From Saccharopolyspora erythraea NRRL 2338 (GTDB lineage: Bacteria; Actinomycetota; Actinomycetes; Mycobacteriales; Pseudonocardiaceae): 64,000 nucleotides of DNA. The notes below the pieces were generated by a model that saw only the letters and a list, made by a program, of their open reading frames with translations, was not told the DNA's origin and did not search any database. The translations under genes were made by a program, and so were the position numbers. The stretch covers positions 3,709,584 to 3,773,583 of the forward strand of contig NC_009142.1 in assembly GCF_000062885.1 (NCBI RefSeq), given 5' to 3'. Shown here one piece after another: positions 8,439-15,639 of the stretch. Numbering within the stretch: position 1 is the first letter of the stretch; each line of letters starts with the position of its first letter.

Positions 8439-9050
8439 ATGGGTGACATGCCAGCCGAGCCGGACGACTCCGGCGAGGTCCTCGCCGCGCTCGCCGACGA
8501 CCTGGACGAGGGCTTCGCCGTGCTCGTGCGCGCCTACTCGCGGACGGTGTACTCGGTCGCGTACCGGCTGTGCGGCCGGGACACCGACGCCGAGGACCTC
8601 GCGGCCGAGTCGCTGCTGCGCGCGTACCGGTCGCTGCGCGGCTACGACCGCGACCGCATCCTGCGGTTGTCGCTGCGCTCGTGGCTGGTCACGATCGTGC
8701 TCAACGCGTGGCGCAACCTCCTGCGCGACGCGGGCAGACGGCCGGGGCAGGTGCCGATGGCCGAGCTCCCGGAGCGGTCGGTCGCAGGCCCCAGCGTCGA
8801 GGAGCAGGTGGAACGCCTGGAGACCCGCGACGAGCTGGGCGCGCTGGTGGCGCGGCTGCCGGAGAGCCAGCGGATCGCGGTCGTGCTGCGCCACGTCGTG
8901 GGCATGCCGATCGCGGAGGTGGCCGCGGCGATGGACTGCCCGGAGGGGACGGCGAAGTCGCACGTCTCACGGGGTCTGCGGCGCATCCGCGAGGACTACA
9001 CCGCCGCCGCGCGTCCCGCGGCGGCGGCCGGAGGGAGGAGTACCCGATGA
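8439..9050 (+). CDS. ECF-type RNA polymerase sigma factor
   Basis: The 203-aa protein has sigma region 2 (FAVLVRAYSRTVYSVAYRLCGRD and the DAEDLAAE core-binding/-10 segment, residues 28-75) and region 4 (LPESQRIAVVLRHVVGMPIAEVAAAMDCPEGTAKSHVSRGLRRI, residues 130-175), without region 3, as in ECF sigma factors. It heads a tightly overlapping operon: its TGA lies within ATGA, the start of the Ada-like gene. No anti-sigma gene is present, so control may be by promoter autoregulation or through a repair protein in the operon. Starts at 8439 and 8448 are both possible. The inferred role is directing transcription of the alkylation-repair genes downstream. Confidence 0.88.
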   Translation: MGDMPAEPDDSGEVLAALADDLDEGFAVLVRAYSRTVYSVAYRLCGRDTDAEDLAAESLLRAYRSLRGYDRDRILRLSLRSWLVTIVLNAWRNLLRDAGRRPGQVPMAELPERSVAGPSVEEQVERLETRDELGALVARLPESQRIAVVLRHVVGMPIAEVAAAMDCPEGTAKSHVSRGLRRIREDYTAAARPAAAAGGRSTR

Positions 9051-9811
9051 GGGTCAACAGGCACAGTTCACTGGAGGCGGCGCTGGCCGATCTCCTCGAC
9101 GAGCCGCCCAGGCCGCTCGCGGACCGGATCTTCGCCGAGTGGACGCGGGCGCGCAGCCGGTTCGGGCCGGTCGACGTGGCGTTCAACCGCCACGGCGTCA
9201 TGTTCGTCCGCACCGCGGAGTCCGAGCAGGACGACGCTGAGTTCCGGGAGGCGTTCCGGCAGGTGTTCGAACAGCCGTTGCGGCGCGCCGAGCGCGAGCC
9301 CACCGGGATGCTCACGGCTCTGCGCCGCAACCGGACCAGGTCGATCCAGGTCGACCTGCGGCACCTGCCGGACTTCGACCAGGAGGTGCTGCGGGCGACC
9401 CGGCTCATCCCGGCGGGCCAGACCCGTCCGAGCGCCTGGGTGGCCCGGGAGGTCGGCCGCCCAGAGCGGGCACCCGCGGTGGACGTGGTGCTGGCGCGCA
9501 ACCCGGTCCCGGTCGTCGTCCCGTGCCACCGCGTGACCCGCGGCGAGAGCGGCGAGCACGTGTTCGGCGCGCGGGCACAGGAACGCATGCTGCGGTCGGA
9601 GGAGGTCAACCTCGACGAGGTCCGGGAGCTCGCCGAGTCCGGCGTCCACTACCTCGGCAGCGACACCACCAACATCGTGTGCTTCCCGACCTGCCACAAC
9701 GCCAGGCGGATCAGCGCCGCCCACCGGCGCGGCTTCGGTACCGTCGAGGCGGCCGAAAAGGCCGGGTACCGGCCGTGCAGGCACTGCCGTCCGGTCGAGA
9801 TGGCATCGTGA
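9047..9811 (+). CDS. Ada-like fusion: O6-alkylguanine-DNA alkyltransferase + Ada zinc domain
   Basis: A 254-aa protein with two DNA-repair domains in the order opposite to classical Ada. Residues about 95-190 match the OGT/MGMT fold, with the active-site PCHRV (methyl-accepting Cys) preceded by IPAGQTRPSAWVAREVGRP. Residues about 200-252 match the Ada N-terminal methylphosphotriester domain: C-x3-C (CFPTC) and C-x2-C (CRHCRP) supply all four zinc/acceptor cysteines. The AraC-type HTH of Ada is absent. OGT transfers alkyl groups from O6-guanine to itself; the Ada zinc domain repairs phosphotriesters and, once methylated, normally promotes DNA binding. The gene overlaps its neighbours by 4 bp on both sides (ATGA, GTGA). 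Confidence 0.88.
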   Translation: MRVNRHSSLEAALADLLDEPPRPLADRIFAEWTRARSRFGPVDVAFNRHGVMFVRTAESEQDDAEFREAFRQVFEQPLRRAEREPTGMLTALRRNRTRSIQVDLRHLPDFDQEVLRATRLIPAGQTRPSAWVAREVGRPERAPAVDVVLARNPVPVVVPCHRVTRGESGEHVFGARAQERMLRSEEVNLDEVRELAESGVHYLGSDTTNIVCFPTCHNARRISAAHRRGFGTVEAAEKAGYRPCRHCRPVEMAS

Positions 9812-10284
9812 CCGGCGCGGAGGTCGGCAAGGTGGTCGAGCTGCTGCGCGAGCTGGAGGCGACCCTGGTCAACATCGGGCACGGGCGGGACGCGGGCTCG
9901 GCCGAGCGGGCGGCCCGGTTCGTCCGCGCGTGGAGCGCGGCGGGCGGCGAGATCGGCGCGGTCGTGTCGTGGCCCGCCCGCGCCGCTTCCTGGCTGAAGC
10001 CGGCGTGCCGGCTGGTCGCCGGAGGGCCGGATGCCTGGGTGGTGGCCGACGAGCCGACCGGCTGGACCGGATTCGGCCGCAGACTGGCGGCCGTCGGTGG
10101 CTGGCGGCCGGACCGCACGGTCGCCTTCGCCGGGCTCGCCGATCCGCTCCTGCCGGCAGCGGTCGGAGCCGCGGCCACCGACGGTATGAGAGGGGCCGCA
10201 TCGGACGGTTCGGGCTGGATGTTCGCCGACGGCCGACTCATCTCCCGAGGTACCGGGGGAGGGACGGTGACGCCATGGAGATGA
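9808..10284 (+). CDS. Uncharacterised 158-aa protein in alkylation-repair operon
   Basis: The GTG start overlaps the Ada-like stop (GTGA), and the gene's own TGA overlaps the start of alkB, so it is translationally coupled inside the operon. The protein is compact, alpha/beta-looking, with no signal peptide or membrane segment. Features are an N-terminal helix (VGKVVELLRELEATLVNIG), a Trp-rich centre (VVSWPARAASWLKPACRL, WVVADEPTGWTGFGRRLA) and AFAGLADPLLPA near residue 115. I do not recognise a catalytic motif. It resembles short actinobacterial proteins sometimes labelled as ABC transporter substrate-binding fragments, which says nothing about function. Operon position suggests a repair or signalling accessory role. 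Confidence 0.75.
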   Translation: MTGAEVGKVVELLRELEATLVNIGHGRDAGSAERAARFVRAWSAAGGEIGAVVSWPARAASWLKPACRLVAGGPDAWVVADEPTGWTGFGRRLAAVGGWRPDRTVAFAGLADPLLPAAVGAAATDGMRGAASDGSGWMFADGRLISRGTGGGTVTPWR

Positions 10285-10928
10285 TTCCCCGGCCGCGCAC
10301 CGAACTGGCACCGGGCGCGGTCCACGTACCGGACTGGCTGGATCCAGGACAGCAGCGGATGCTCGTCCGGGCCTGCCGGGAATGGGCGACCGGCCCCGCA
10401 GGCATGCGGGCCGCCCGCATGCCCAACGGGGCCGTCATGTCCGCGCGGACCGTCTGCCTGGGCTGGCACTGGTATCCGTACCGGTACTCGCGGACGCTCG
10501 ACGACCAGGACGGCTCGCCGGTCAAGCCGTTCCCGTCCTGGCTCGGAGATCTCGGCAGGCGAGCGGTCGCCGACGCCTACGGTGACGACTTCGACGCGGC
10601 GGACTACCGACCCGACGTCGCGCTGATCAACTACTACGACGACTCGGCGCGGATGGGGCTGCACCAGGACAAGGACGAGCGCGCGCCGGATCCGGTGGTC
10701 TCGCTCAGCCTGGGCGACACAGGCATGTTCCGCCTCGGCAACACCGAGAACCGCAACCGGCCGTGGACCGACGTCGAGCTCTGCTCGGGAGACCTGCTGG
10801 TGTTCGGCGGCCCCTCGCGGATGGCCTACCACGGCGTGCTGCGAATCCTGCCCGGTACCCGCGAGCCGGACATCGGGCTCGACCGCGGCAGGCTGAACAT
10901 CACGATGCGGGTGTCCGGTTTGGACTGA
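10275..10928 (+). CDS. alkB: AlkB-family Fe(II)/2-oxoglutarate-dependent DNA dealkylase
   Basis: This 217-aa dioxygenase has the iron triad in HQDKDE (His and Asp) and YHGVLR (His), and the 2-oxoglutarate-binding RLNITMR (R-x-N-x-T-x-R) at the C-terminus, the full AlkB signature. AlkB oxidatively removes methyl groups from 1-methyladenine and 3-methylcytosine in DNA. The protein also keeps the NYY segment (ALINYYDDSARMGLHQD) that precedes the iron motif. Two starts are possible: ATG at 10275, or ATG at 10281, which overlaps the preceding TGA as ATGA like the other junctions in this operon. It is the last gene of the sigma-Ada-unknown-AlkB set. Confidence 0.93.
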   Translation: MEMIPRPRTELAPGAVHVPDWLDPGQQRMLVRACREWATGPAGMRAARMPNGAVMSARTVCLGWHWYPYRYSRTLDDQDGSPVKPFPSWLGDLGRRAVADAYGDDFDAADYRPDVALINYYDDSARMGLHQDKDERAPDPVVSLSLGDTGMFRLGNTENRNRPWTDVELCSGDLLVFGGPSRMAYHGVLRILPGTREPDIGLDRGRLNITMRVSGLD

Positions 10929-11053
10929 CGGTCTTGTCGGCGGTCCCGCGCGAAGATCCGCATCGCTCTGGCCAAACTCGCCGCGTCAACTTCCCCAGAA
11001 CTGCAACCGGTTCCGCTCATCGGTGTTCTTCATGGTGTGGGCGCGATGCTCAC

Positions 11054-11075
11054 CTCCGCCGCCACAACGGCGGAG
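11054..11075 (+). promoter_or_regulatory. Leader hairpin before SDR gene
   Basis: CTCCGCCG and CGGCGGAG pair perfectly (8 bp) around CCACAA, ending about 10 nt before the AGGAG ribosome site of the gene at 11096. It could be a 5' leader stem affecting translation, an operator, or a terminator of upstream transcription. Confidence 0.45.
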
Positions 11076-11095
11076 AAATTCCACAGGAGTACACG

Positions 11096-11902
11096 ATGGA
11101 TCTGAACCTCTCCGGCCGGGTCGCGGTGGTGACCGGCGCTTCCAAGGGCATCGGACTCGCGGTGACCCGCACGCTGCTGGCCGAGGGCGCCCGCGTGGTG
11201 GCCACCTCCCGGAAACCTTCCCAGGAGCTCGACGAACTCGCCGGTCCCGACCTGGTGCACTTCCCCGCCGACCTGATGGACCCGGAGGCACCGGCCGCGC
11301 TCATCGCGCACGCGGTGGAGGTCTTCGGAGGACTCGACATCCTGGTCAACAACGCGGGCGGCCCGCCTCCGGGCGTCACCCTGCCCAGGGGCTCGTTCAT
11401 GGACGCGACCGACGAGCAGTGGCGGATGATGTTCGAGCTCAACCTCTTCTCGGTGGTCCGCGCGATCAGGGCGGCGATTCCGGCGATGCTGGCGCGGGGC
11501 GGTGGCTCGATCGTCAACGTCTCCTCCGGCAACGCGCGCCAGCCGTCCCCGATCAACGTCGACTACGGCGCCGCCAAGGCGGGTGTGAACAACCTGACCA
11601 AGGTGCTGGCGGGCGAGTACGGCCCGCAGGGCCTCCGCGTGAACACGGTCTCGCCGGGGCCGGTGCGCACTCCCTTGTGGACCGAAGAGGGCGGTGTCGC
11701 CGACCTGATCGCCGCGCAGGCGGGAATCGACCGCGAGAGCGTCCTGTCCTCGGTCGTGCCGGAGATGATGAAGCTGGCCACCGGGCGGCTCGCCGATCCG
11801 CAGGAGGTAGCCGACGCGGTGGTGCTGCTCGCCTCGCCCCGCTCGGGCAGCACCACAGGTGCCGACTTAGCCGTCGATTCGGGCTTCCTCAAAGAGGTGT
11901 GA
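11096..11902 (+). CDS. Short-chain dehydrogenase/reductase
   Basis: The 268-aa classical SDR has TGASKGIG at residues 13-20, NNAGG near 88, the active-site Ser in IVNVSSGNA and Y-x3-K in VDYGAAKAGVNN. The segment RVNTVSPGPVRTPLW is the usual SDR C-terminal substrate-side motif. It resembles 3-oxoacyl-ACP reductase-like dehydrogenases. The substrate is unknown. A clear AGGAG lies 7 nt before the ATG, and a perfect hairpin precedes it in the leader. It is a separate transcription unit from the repair operon, and its transcript probably ends at the hairpin at 12058-12087. Confidence 0.88.
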   Translation: MDLNLSGRVAVVTGASKGIGLAVTRTLLAEGARVVATSRKPSQELDELAGPDLVHFPADLMDPEAPAALIAHAVEVFGGLDILVNNAGGPPPGVTLPRGSFMDATDEQWRMMFELNLFSVVRAIRAAIPAMLARGGGSIVNVSSGNARQPSPINVDYGAAKAGVNNLTKVLAGEYGPQGLRVNTVSPGPVRTPLWTEEGGVADLIAAQAGIDRESVLSSVVPEMMKLATGRLADPQEVADAVVLLASPRSGSTTGADLAVDSGFLKEV

Positions 11903-12057
11903 GGTCACCTCGGAGGCTCGCGAGCGCACGACAGAAGGCTGATCGGGGGCAGGGAGAGAGGAGCGTGAAGAACGACGGGCGGGTGAAGACGCTCGGATCC
12001 TGTCGACGCAGCCGCTGGGAGCTGGGCAGGGCAGTGGTGGCACGGGCAAAACGCCGT

Positions 12058-12087
12058 GTGATGGGTGCCATGTCGGGCACCCATCAC
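12058..12087 (+). terminator. Strong stem-loop, probable terminator
   Basis: GTGATGGGTGCC and GGCACCCATCAC form a perfect 12-bp stem with loop ATGTCG, 155 bp after the SDR stop. There is no T-run, as is common in high-GC actinomycetes. It lies just before the 26-bp repeat array. Confidence 0.6.
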
Positions 12088-12105
12088 GCGGACCCCCAGT
12101 GATCA

Positions 12106-12286
12106 ATCGACGTGATGCGCGTCAGCCGGTCCTGACGTGACGTGTGTCAGCCATTTCCTGACGCGATGTCCGTCAGTCGCTTCCTGACGCGGTATTCGTC
12201 AGCGGGTTCCTGATGTGATGTGCGTCAGCCGGTTCCTGATGCGAGTTGGGTCAGTTGGTCCCTGGCACAGCGGAGGTCAGAGACCA
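12106..12286. repeat. Tandem array of 26-bp palindromic units
   Basis: Five well-conserved contiguous 26-bp units run 12131-12156, 12157-12182, 12183-12208, 12209-12234 and 12235-12260. They are flanked by a near-copy (12106-12130) and a degenerate copy (12261-12286). Each unit reads roughly CCTGAYG-N8-GTCAG-N6 and contains an inverted repeat (in unit 2 CTGACG...CGTCAG with a 7-bp gap). There are no unique spacers, so it is not a CRISPR. The array fills the gap between the convergent SDR and the TIR-associated operon, ending 21 bp beyond that operon's last stop. A related sequence GATCA[AG]TCGACGTG occurs on both flanks (12101 and 12307). Confidence 0.85.
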
Positions 12287-12307
12287 ACTGACGTGGCTTG
12301 CCTCGGA

Positions 12308-13669
12308 TCAGTCGACGTGGTGGCCGTTGAGGTCGCGGCCTGTGGGTTGGAACGGCGTCTCCACGGGGTCGCCGTGTGGCCGGACGACGTGTCCGTTCTC
12401 CGCCTCGTCCTGTTGGGCACCGTTGCCCGCATGGGAACCACCGCCGCCCGCGGACACGGTGTCGCCGGCGGGGTCCGTCCCGTCGGGGTCCACAGTGGAG
12501 TCCGGCCCGGAGTCCCGGTCAGTGTCGGGAGTGGCAGGGGAGGGGTGGTCGAACCGGCGCCGGATCTCCGCGGCCTCCTCGGGCTTGCCCGCCGTATCGA
12601 CGAGCTTGGCGAACCGGTTCGCCAGCAGCGCGCCGCGGTCGCTGTCCGGATCGAGGTCCAGCGCCGTCATCAGGTCGGCCAGCAGGTCGGTGGTGTTGCG
12701 GTGCTCGGCCTCCGGGAAGTGCACCGTGAAGTCGGAGAACGCGCCGTCGGGGAAGGCGTGGTAGCCGTTGCCGCTCGCGGAACCGGTACTGGAGCCCGAA
12801 CCGGCACCGGACCCGAATCCGGCACCGGAGCCTGAAGCGGCGTCCGCCGCGTACTGCTCGGACGCCAGCCTCAGGTACAGGTCGGGGACGTCGGTGCCGG
12901 TCGCGGCAGCGGAAAGCTTCGCCAGCGGCCCGATCAGCTTGACCGCCTGCTCCACCTGCGTCTCGTTGTTGGCCAGCCACCACACCAGGGCGCTGCCCGG
13001 GTTCTTGAGCACGTCGTCGCTGAGGTACGTGCGCTTGTTGCGCTCGTGGTTGCGCTCGTGCTCCCACACCTCCTCGTCCTTGCGGACGTCGGAGAGCTTG
13101 CGCAGGCGCCGCAGGTCGGCCTCCGACAGCGTCAGCGCGACGTTGTTGGCCATGCTCTCGACCCGACCGGTCTCGTCGCGCAGCACGGTACCCAGCACCG
13201 CGTTGAGCTTGTGCTGCACGACGGTCCGCCGCTCCGGCGTGCCCTGGGCGGTGATGTCCCTGGCCCGGCTGAGGACCGAGTCGATGGCCAGCCCGCCCGG
13301 GTTGGCGTGCGGTATGCCCGGTGGGTTCGGCACCGGTCGCCACCAGACCGTGGCGGAGAACAGGAAGTCGTAGTCGGCGACCGAGCTGGGCAGCGCCACC
13401 TCGGTCACGTCCTCCTGCTGGTACGGCAGCGGCGCCGGCTGCTCGACCGGTGCGGGATGCTCGGTGACGGTGTCCAGCTCCCGCTGCATCCGGCGCTGGT
13501 TGTTCTGGTCGATGAGCTTCCTGGCGACGAGGTACGGAATCGTCAGCAGCGCCAGGGTGATCAGCGCCCACAGCCAGCCGTTCATCCCCGTGCCGACGGC
13601 GATGCCGGTCGGGACCAGCACGCAGGCCGCGGTGATGAACGCGACCAGGACCTTGTTCTCGGAGTTCAT
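12308..13669 (-). CDS. Membrane protein with two N-terminal helices and Gly/Ser linker (TIR operon)
   Basis: A 453-aa protein with two hydrophobic helices at residues about 7-26 and 30-48, then a charged cytoplasmic body (residues 50-300; many E/R/K, with VWEHERNHERNKRTYLSD), a Gly/Ser-rich linker near 300-330 (GSGAGFGSGAGSGSS type), a short folded part (FPDGAFSDFTVHFPEAEH) and a low-complexity acidic tail ending HHVD. I do not recognise the family. Its ATG overlaps the stop of the P-loop protein (ATGA), so it is coupled to the TIR/P-loop pair. Membrane location makes it a candidate executor or anchor of the system. That role is inference from position only. Confidence 0.8.
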   Translation of the reverse strand: MNSENKVLVAFITAACVLVPTGIAVGTGMNGWLWALITLALLTIPYLVARKLIDQNNQRRMQRELDTVTEHPAPVEQPAPLPYQQEDVTEVALPSSVADYDFLFSATVWWRPVPNPPGIPHANPGGLAIDSVLSRARDITAQGTPERRTVVQHKLNAVLGTVLRDETGRVESMANNVALTLSEADLRRLRKLSDVRKDEEVWEHERNHERNKRTYLSDDVLKNPGSALVWWLANNETQVEQAVKLIGPLAKLSAAATGTDVPDLYLRLASEQYAADAASGSGAGFGSGAGSGSSTGSASGNGYHAFPDGAFSDFTVHFPEAEHRNTTDLLADLMTALDLDPDSDRGALLANRFAKLVDTAGKPEEAAEIRRRFDHPSPATPDTDRDSGPDSTVDPDGTDPAGDTVSAGGGGSHAGNGAQQDEAENGHVVRPHGDPVETPFQPTGRDLNGHHVD

Positions 13670-15639
13670 CGTTGCATCTCCTGACTGCCTTCGGTGGTTG
13701 ACTCGTCTGCTTCGAAGCCCTGCGCGCGGTCGATCCGGCGCAGCAGCGAGTCGCGCGTCGCCGCACGCGCCGGGTCCTCGTGCGCCCAGTCGCGGGCCGT
13801 CACGTAGAGACCGCCGAGCGCGTCGCCGTCGTCGCGGGAGGCCTCCACGAGGATGTCGAGCGGGCGCGCGTCGGAGACGGAGGAGTCCAGCCAGGCCCGC
13901 GCGCCGTCGCCCCACACGTCCCTGCCTCGGCCGGACAGCACCGAACCCCAGCCCTTCACGAGCTGCGCCCGCACTGTCGTGTCGCCGAGCAGCCGCCGGT
14001 CCGCCCGCATCCGATCGGTGAACGGCGGGGAAGCCACCAGCTCCAGGAACAGACCGGCATCGGTGCCGTTCCAGTGCGGCGAAGCCTGTTCGCCGGCGAG
14101 ACGGTCGAGCAGGCGGCGCAGCTGCCGCCGGTCCCGCTCGACCAGTCCGAGGAGCGCATCGCGCGCCGCCGCACGCACGACCCCGCGCCCGCGCCTGGCG
14201 AGATGGTGCAGGCGGACCAGCGCCTGGTCCGGATGGTCCGGCGCGAGCACATCCGCGCAGACCTGGACCACCACGAGCGCGAGGTCCTGCGGCAGGCTCT
14301 GATCGCGGGACCAGCTGTAGATCTGGCTCCGGAAGTGCCCGCCGTGCTCCTCGTGCCGCAGCCCCAGCGTCAGCGCCTCGGCGGCCAGCGGCAGGTGCGG
14401 GGAAGGACGCCCGCTCTCGGTCCGCTCCGCCCAGCGCTCGACCAGGTGCACCAGGTCGTCGGGTCGCCCCACCCGCAGGGCGTGCGCGGCGAAGCGCGGC
14501 ACCAGGGCGCCGCGGTCGGCCTCGCCGAGCAGCCGCAGTCGCACCAGCTTGTCGATCCACGTCCGGTACGACAGCCGCAGATCCGGGAAGTTGTTCCAGA
14601 AGTGGGTGAGCACCGCCTCGTCGTAGGCCAGCGTGTCGAAGCGGACGCGCTGGTCGCGGTCCACGCCGACGCCGATGTCGGTCAGCCGTTCGGCCAGGTC
14701 GGCCTGCTCCAGCGCCGGGGTGCCGTCCGGCGTGTGCCCCACGACGGAGAGCAGCAGCGTGGCGGCGTGGAAGACCGCGTCCGAGCGGCAGCCGGTGAGC
14801 ATCGCGGTCGACAGCAGCAGGGCACGCGACCAGGCGTCGCGCTTGTCCCTGACCCGCGCCGCGACTTCCGCACCGCGCTCCTTGCGGGCGTTGATGGCCT
14901 GGGTGAGCCAGGAGGAGAATCCGCCGCCGCGGTCGGCTTCGGAAGCGAGCCGGGTGAGCCTCGACAGCTCCCGCAGCTCGCGCATCGCCGCCGAGGCGAG
15001 GTAGTCGGCGAGCTCGGGCATGCCGAGATCGCCTTCGCGGAAGTCGATGCCGTCTGCTCGCAGGTGCTGCTTGAGCACCCGCGACCCGTTCGGCCGCCCG
15101 ATACCGACGACGAGGTCGCCGAACTCGTCGCGCAACAGGTGCTCGTGGTGGCGGGGAAGCACGGCCACCAGCCGCGCCTCGTGCTGCTCCAGCGCCGCCC
15201 GCACCGAGCCGAGTTCCGGTTGGACCGAACGGAAGCGGGCCTCGTCGGTGGCCGCCAGGTCGAGCAGGTACCGGCCGCCTGCGGCGATCTGGGCGGACAG
15301 CGAGATCTCCGGATCGTCGTGCAGCTCCTCGAACCTGCCGCCGTCGGGCCCCAGGTCGTGCAGCAGCATCTTCGCCGCGGCCCGTCGTCCGGTGCCGGGA
15401 TCACCGGTCAGCAGCACCATGCCCGGTCGGGTCAGCCGTTCGGTCGCCGCACCGAAGTCGCGGGGCGGGACGAACCGCTGGGCCAGCCGGCGCAGATCGT
15501 CCTCCGCCACCAGCATCAGGTCCCTGCCCTGCCTTGTCAGGCGGCCGGACTCGCGGTCCAGGTAGTAGTTGATGTGGTTGGTCTGGTCACCGCTGCCGGC
15601 GGTGACCGGCCCGGTCGCGGTTTCGATCCACGTCGTCAT
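13666..15639 (-). CDS. Large P-loop-like (STAND/NTPase-type) protein with effector-matching N-terminal motif
   Basis: This 657-aa soluble protein begins with a short adaptor-like tail (residues 9-27), where GPVTAGSGDQTNHINYY resembles the C-terminus of the adjacent TIR protein. A nucleotide-binding region follows with LLTGDPGTGRRAAA (residues 76-89). This fits a Walker A loop except that the usual Lys and Ser/Thr are Arg-Arg, so ATP hydrolysis may be impaired or lost. The remaining 450 residues are mostly helical, Leu/Arg/Ala-rich, possibly superhelical repeats. Layout (short N-terminal motif, NTPase-like region, helical C-terminus) resembles bacterial NLR/STAND sensors. It overlaps both neighbours by 4 bp. 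Sensor function is inferred. Confidence 0.78.
   Translation of the reverse strand: MTTWIETATGPVTAGSGDQTNHINYYLDRESGRLTRQGRDLMLVAEDDLRRLAQRFVPPRDFGAATERLTRPGMVLLTGDPGTGRRAAAKMLLHDLGPDGGRFEELHDDPEISLSAQIAAGGRYLLDLAATDEARFRSVQPELGSVRAALEQHEARLVAVLPRHHEHLLRDEFGDLVVGIGRPNGSRVLKQHLRADGIDFREGDLGMPELADYLASAAMRELRELSRLTRLASEADRGGGFSSWLTQAINARKERGAEVAARVRDKRDAWSRALLLSTAMLTGCRSDAVFHAATLLLSVVGHTPDGTPALEQADLAERLTDIGVGVDRDQRVRFDTLAYDEAVLTHFWNNFPDLRLSYRTWIDKLVRLRLLGEADRGALVPRFAAHALRVGRPDDLVHLVERWAERTESGRPSPHLPLAAEALTLGLRHEEHGGHFRSQIYSWSRDQSLPQDLALVVVQVCADVLAPDHPDQALVRLHHLARRGRGVVRAAARDALLGLVERDRRQLRRLLDRLAGEQASPHWNGTDAGLFLELVASPPFTDRMRADRRLLGDTTVRAQLVKGWGSVLSGRGRDVWGDGARAWLDSSVSDARPLDILVEASRDDGDALGGLYVTARDWAHEDPARAATRDSLLRRIDRAQGFEADESTTEGSQEMQR

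Noticed and set aside
11965-12102. 45-codon GTG frame with a good ribosome site
   Set aside because: It overlaps a perfect 12-bp terminator stem and its peptide shows no recognisable feature.
12106-12286. CRISPR array
   Set aside because: The units are contiguous 26-bp repeats without unique spacers, and no cas genes are present.
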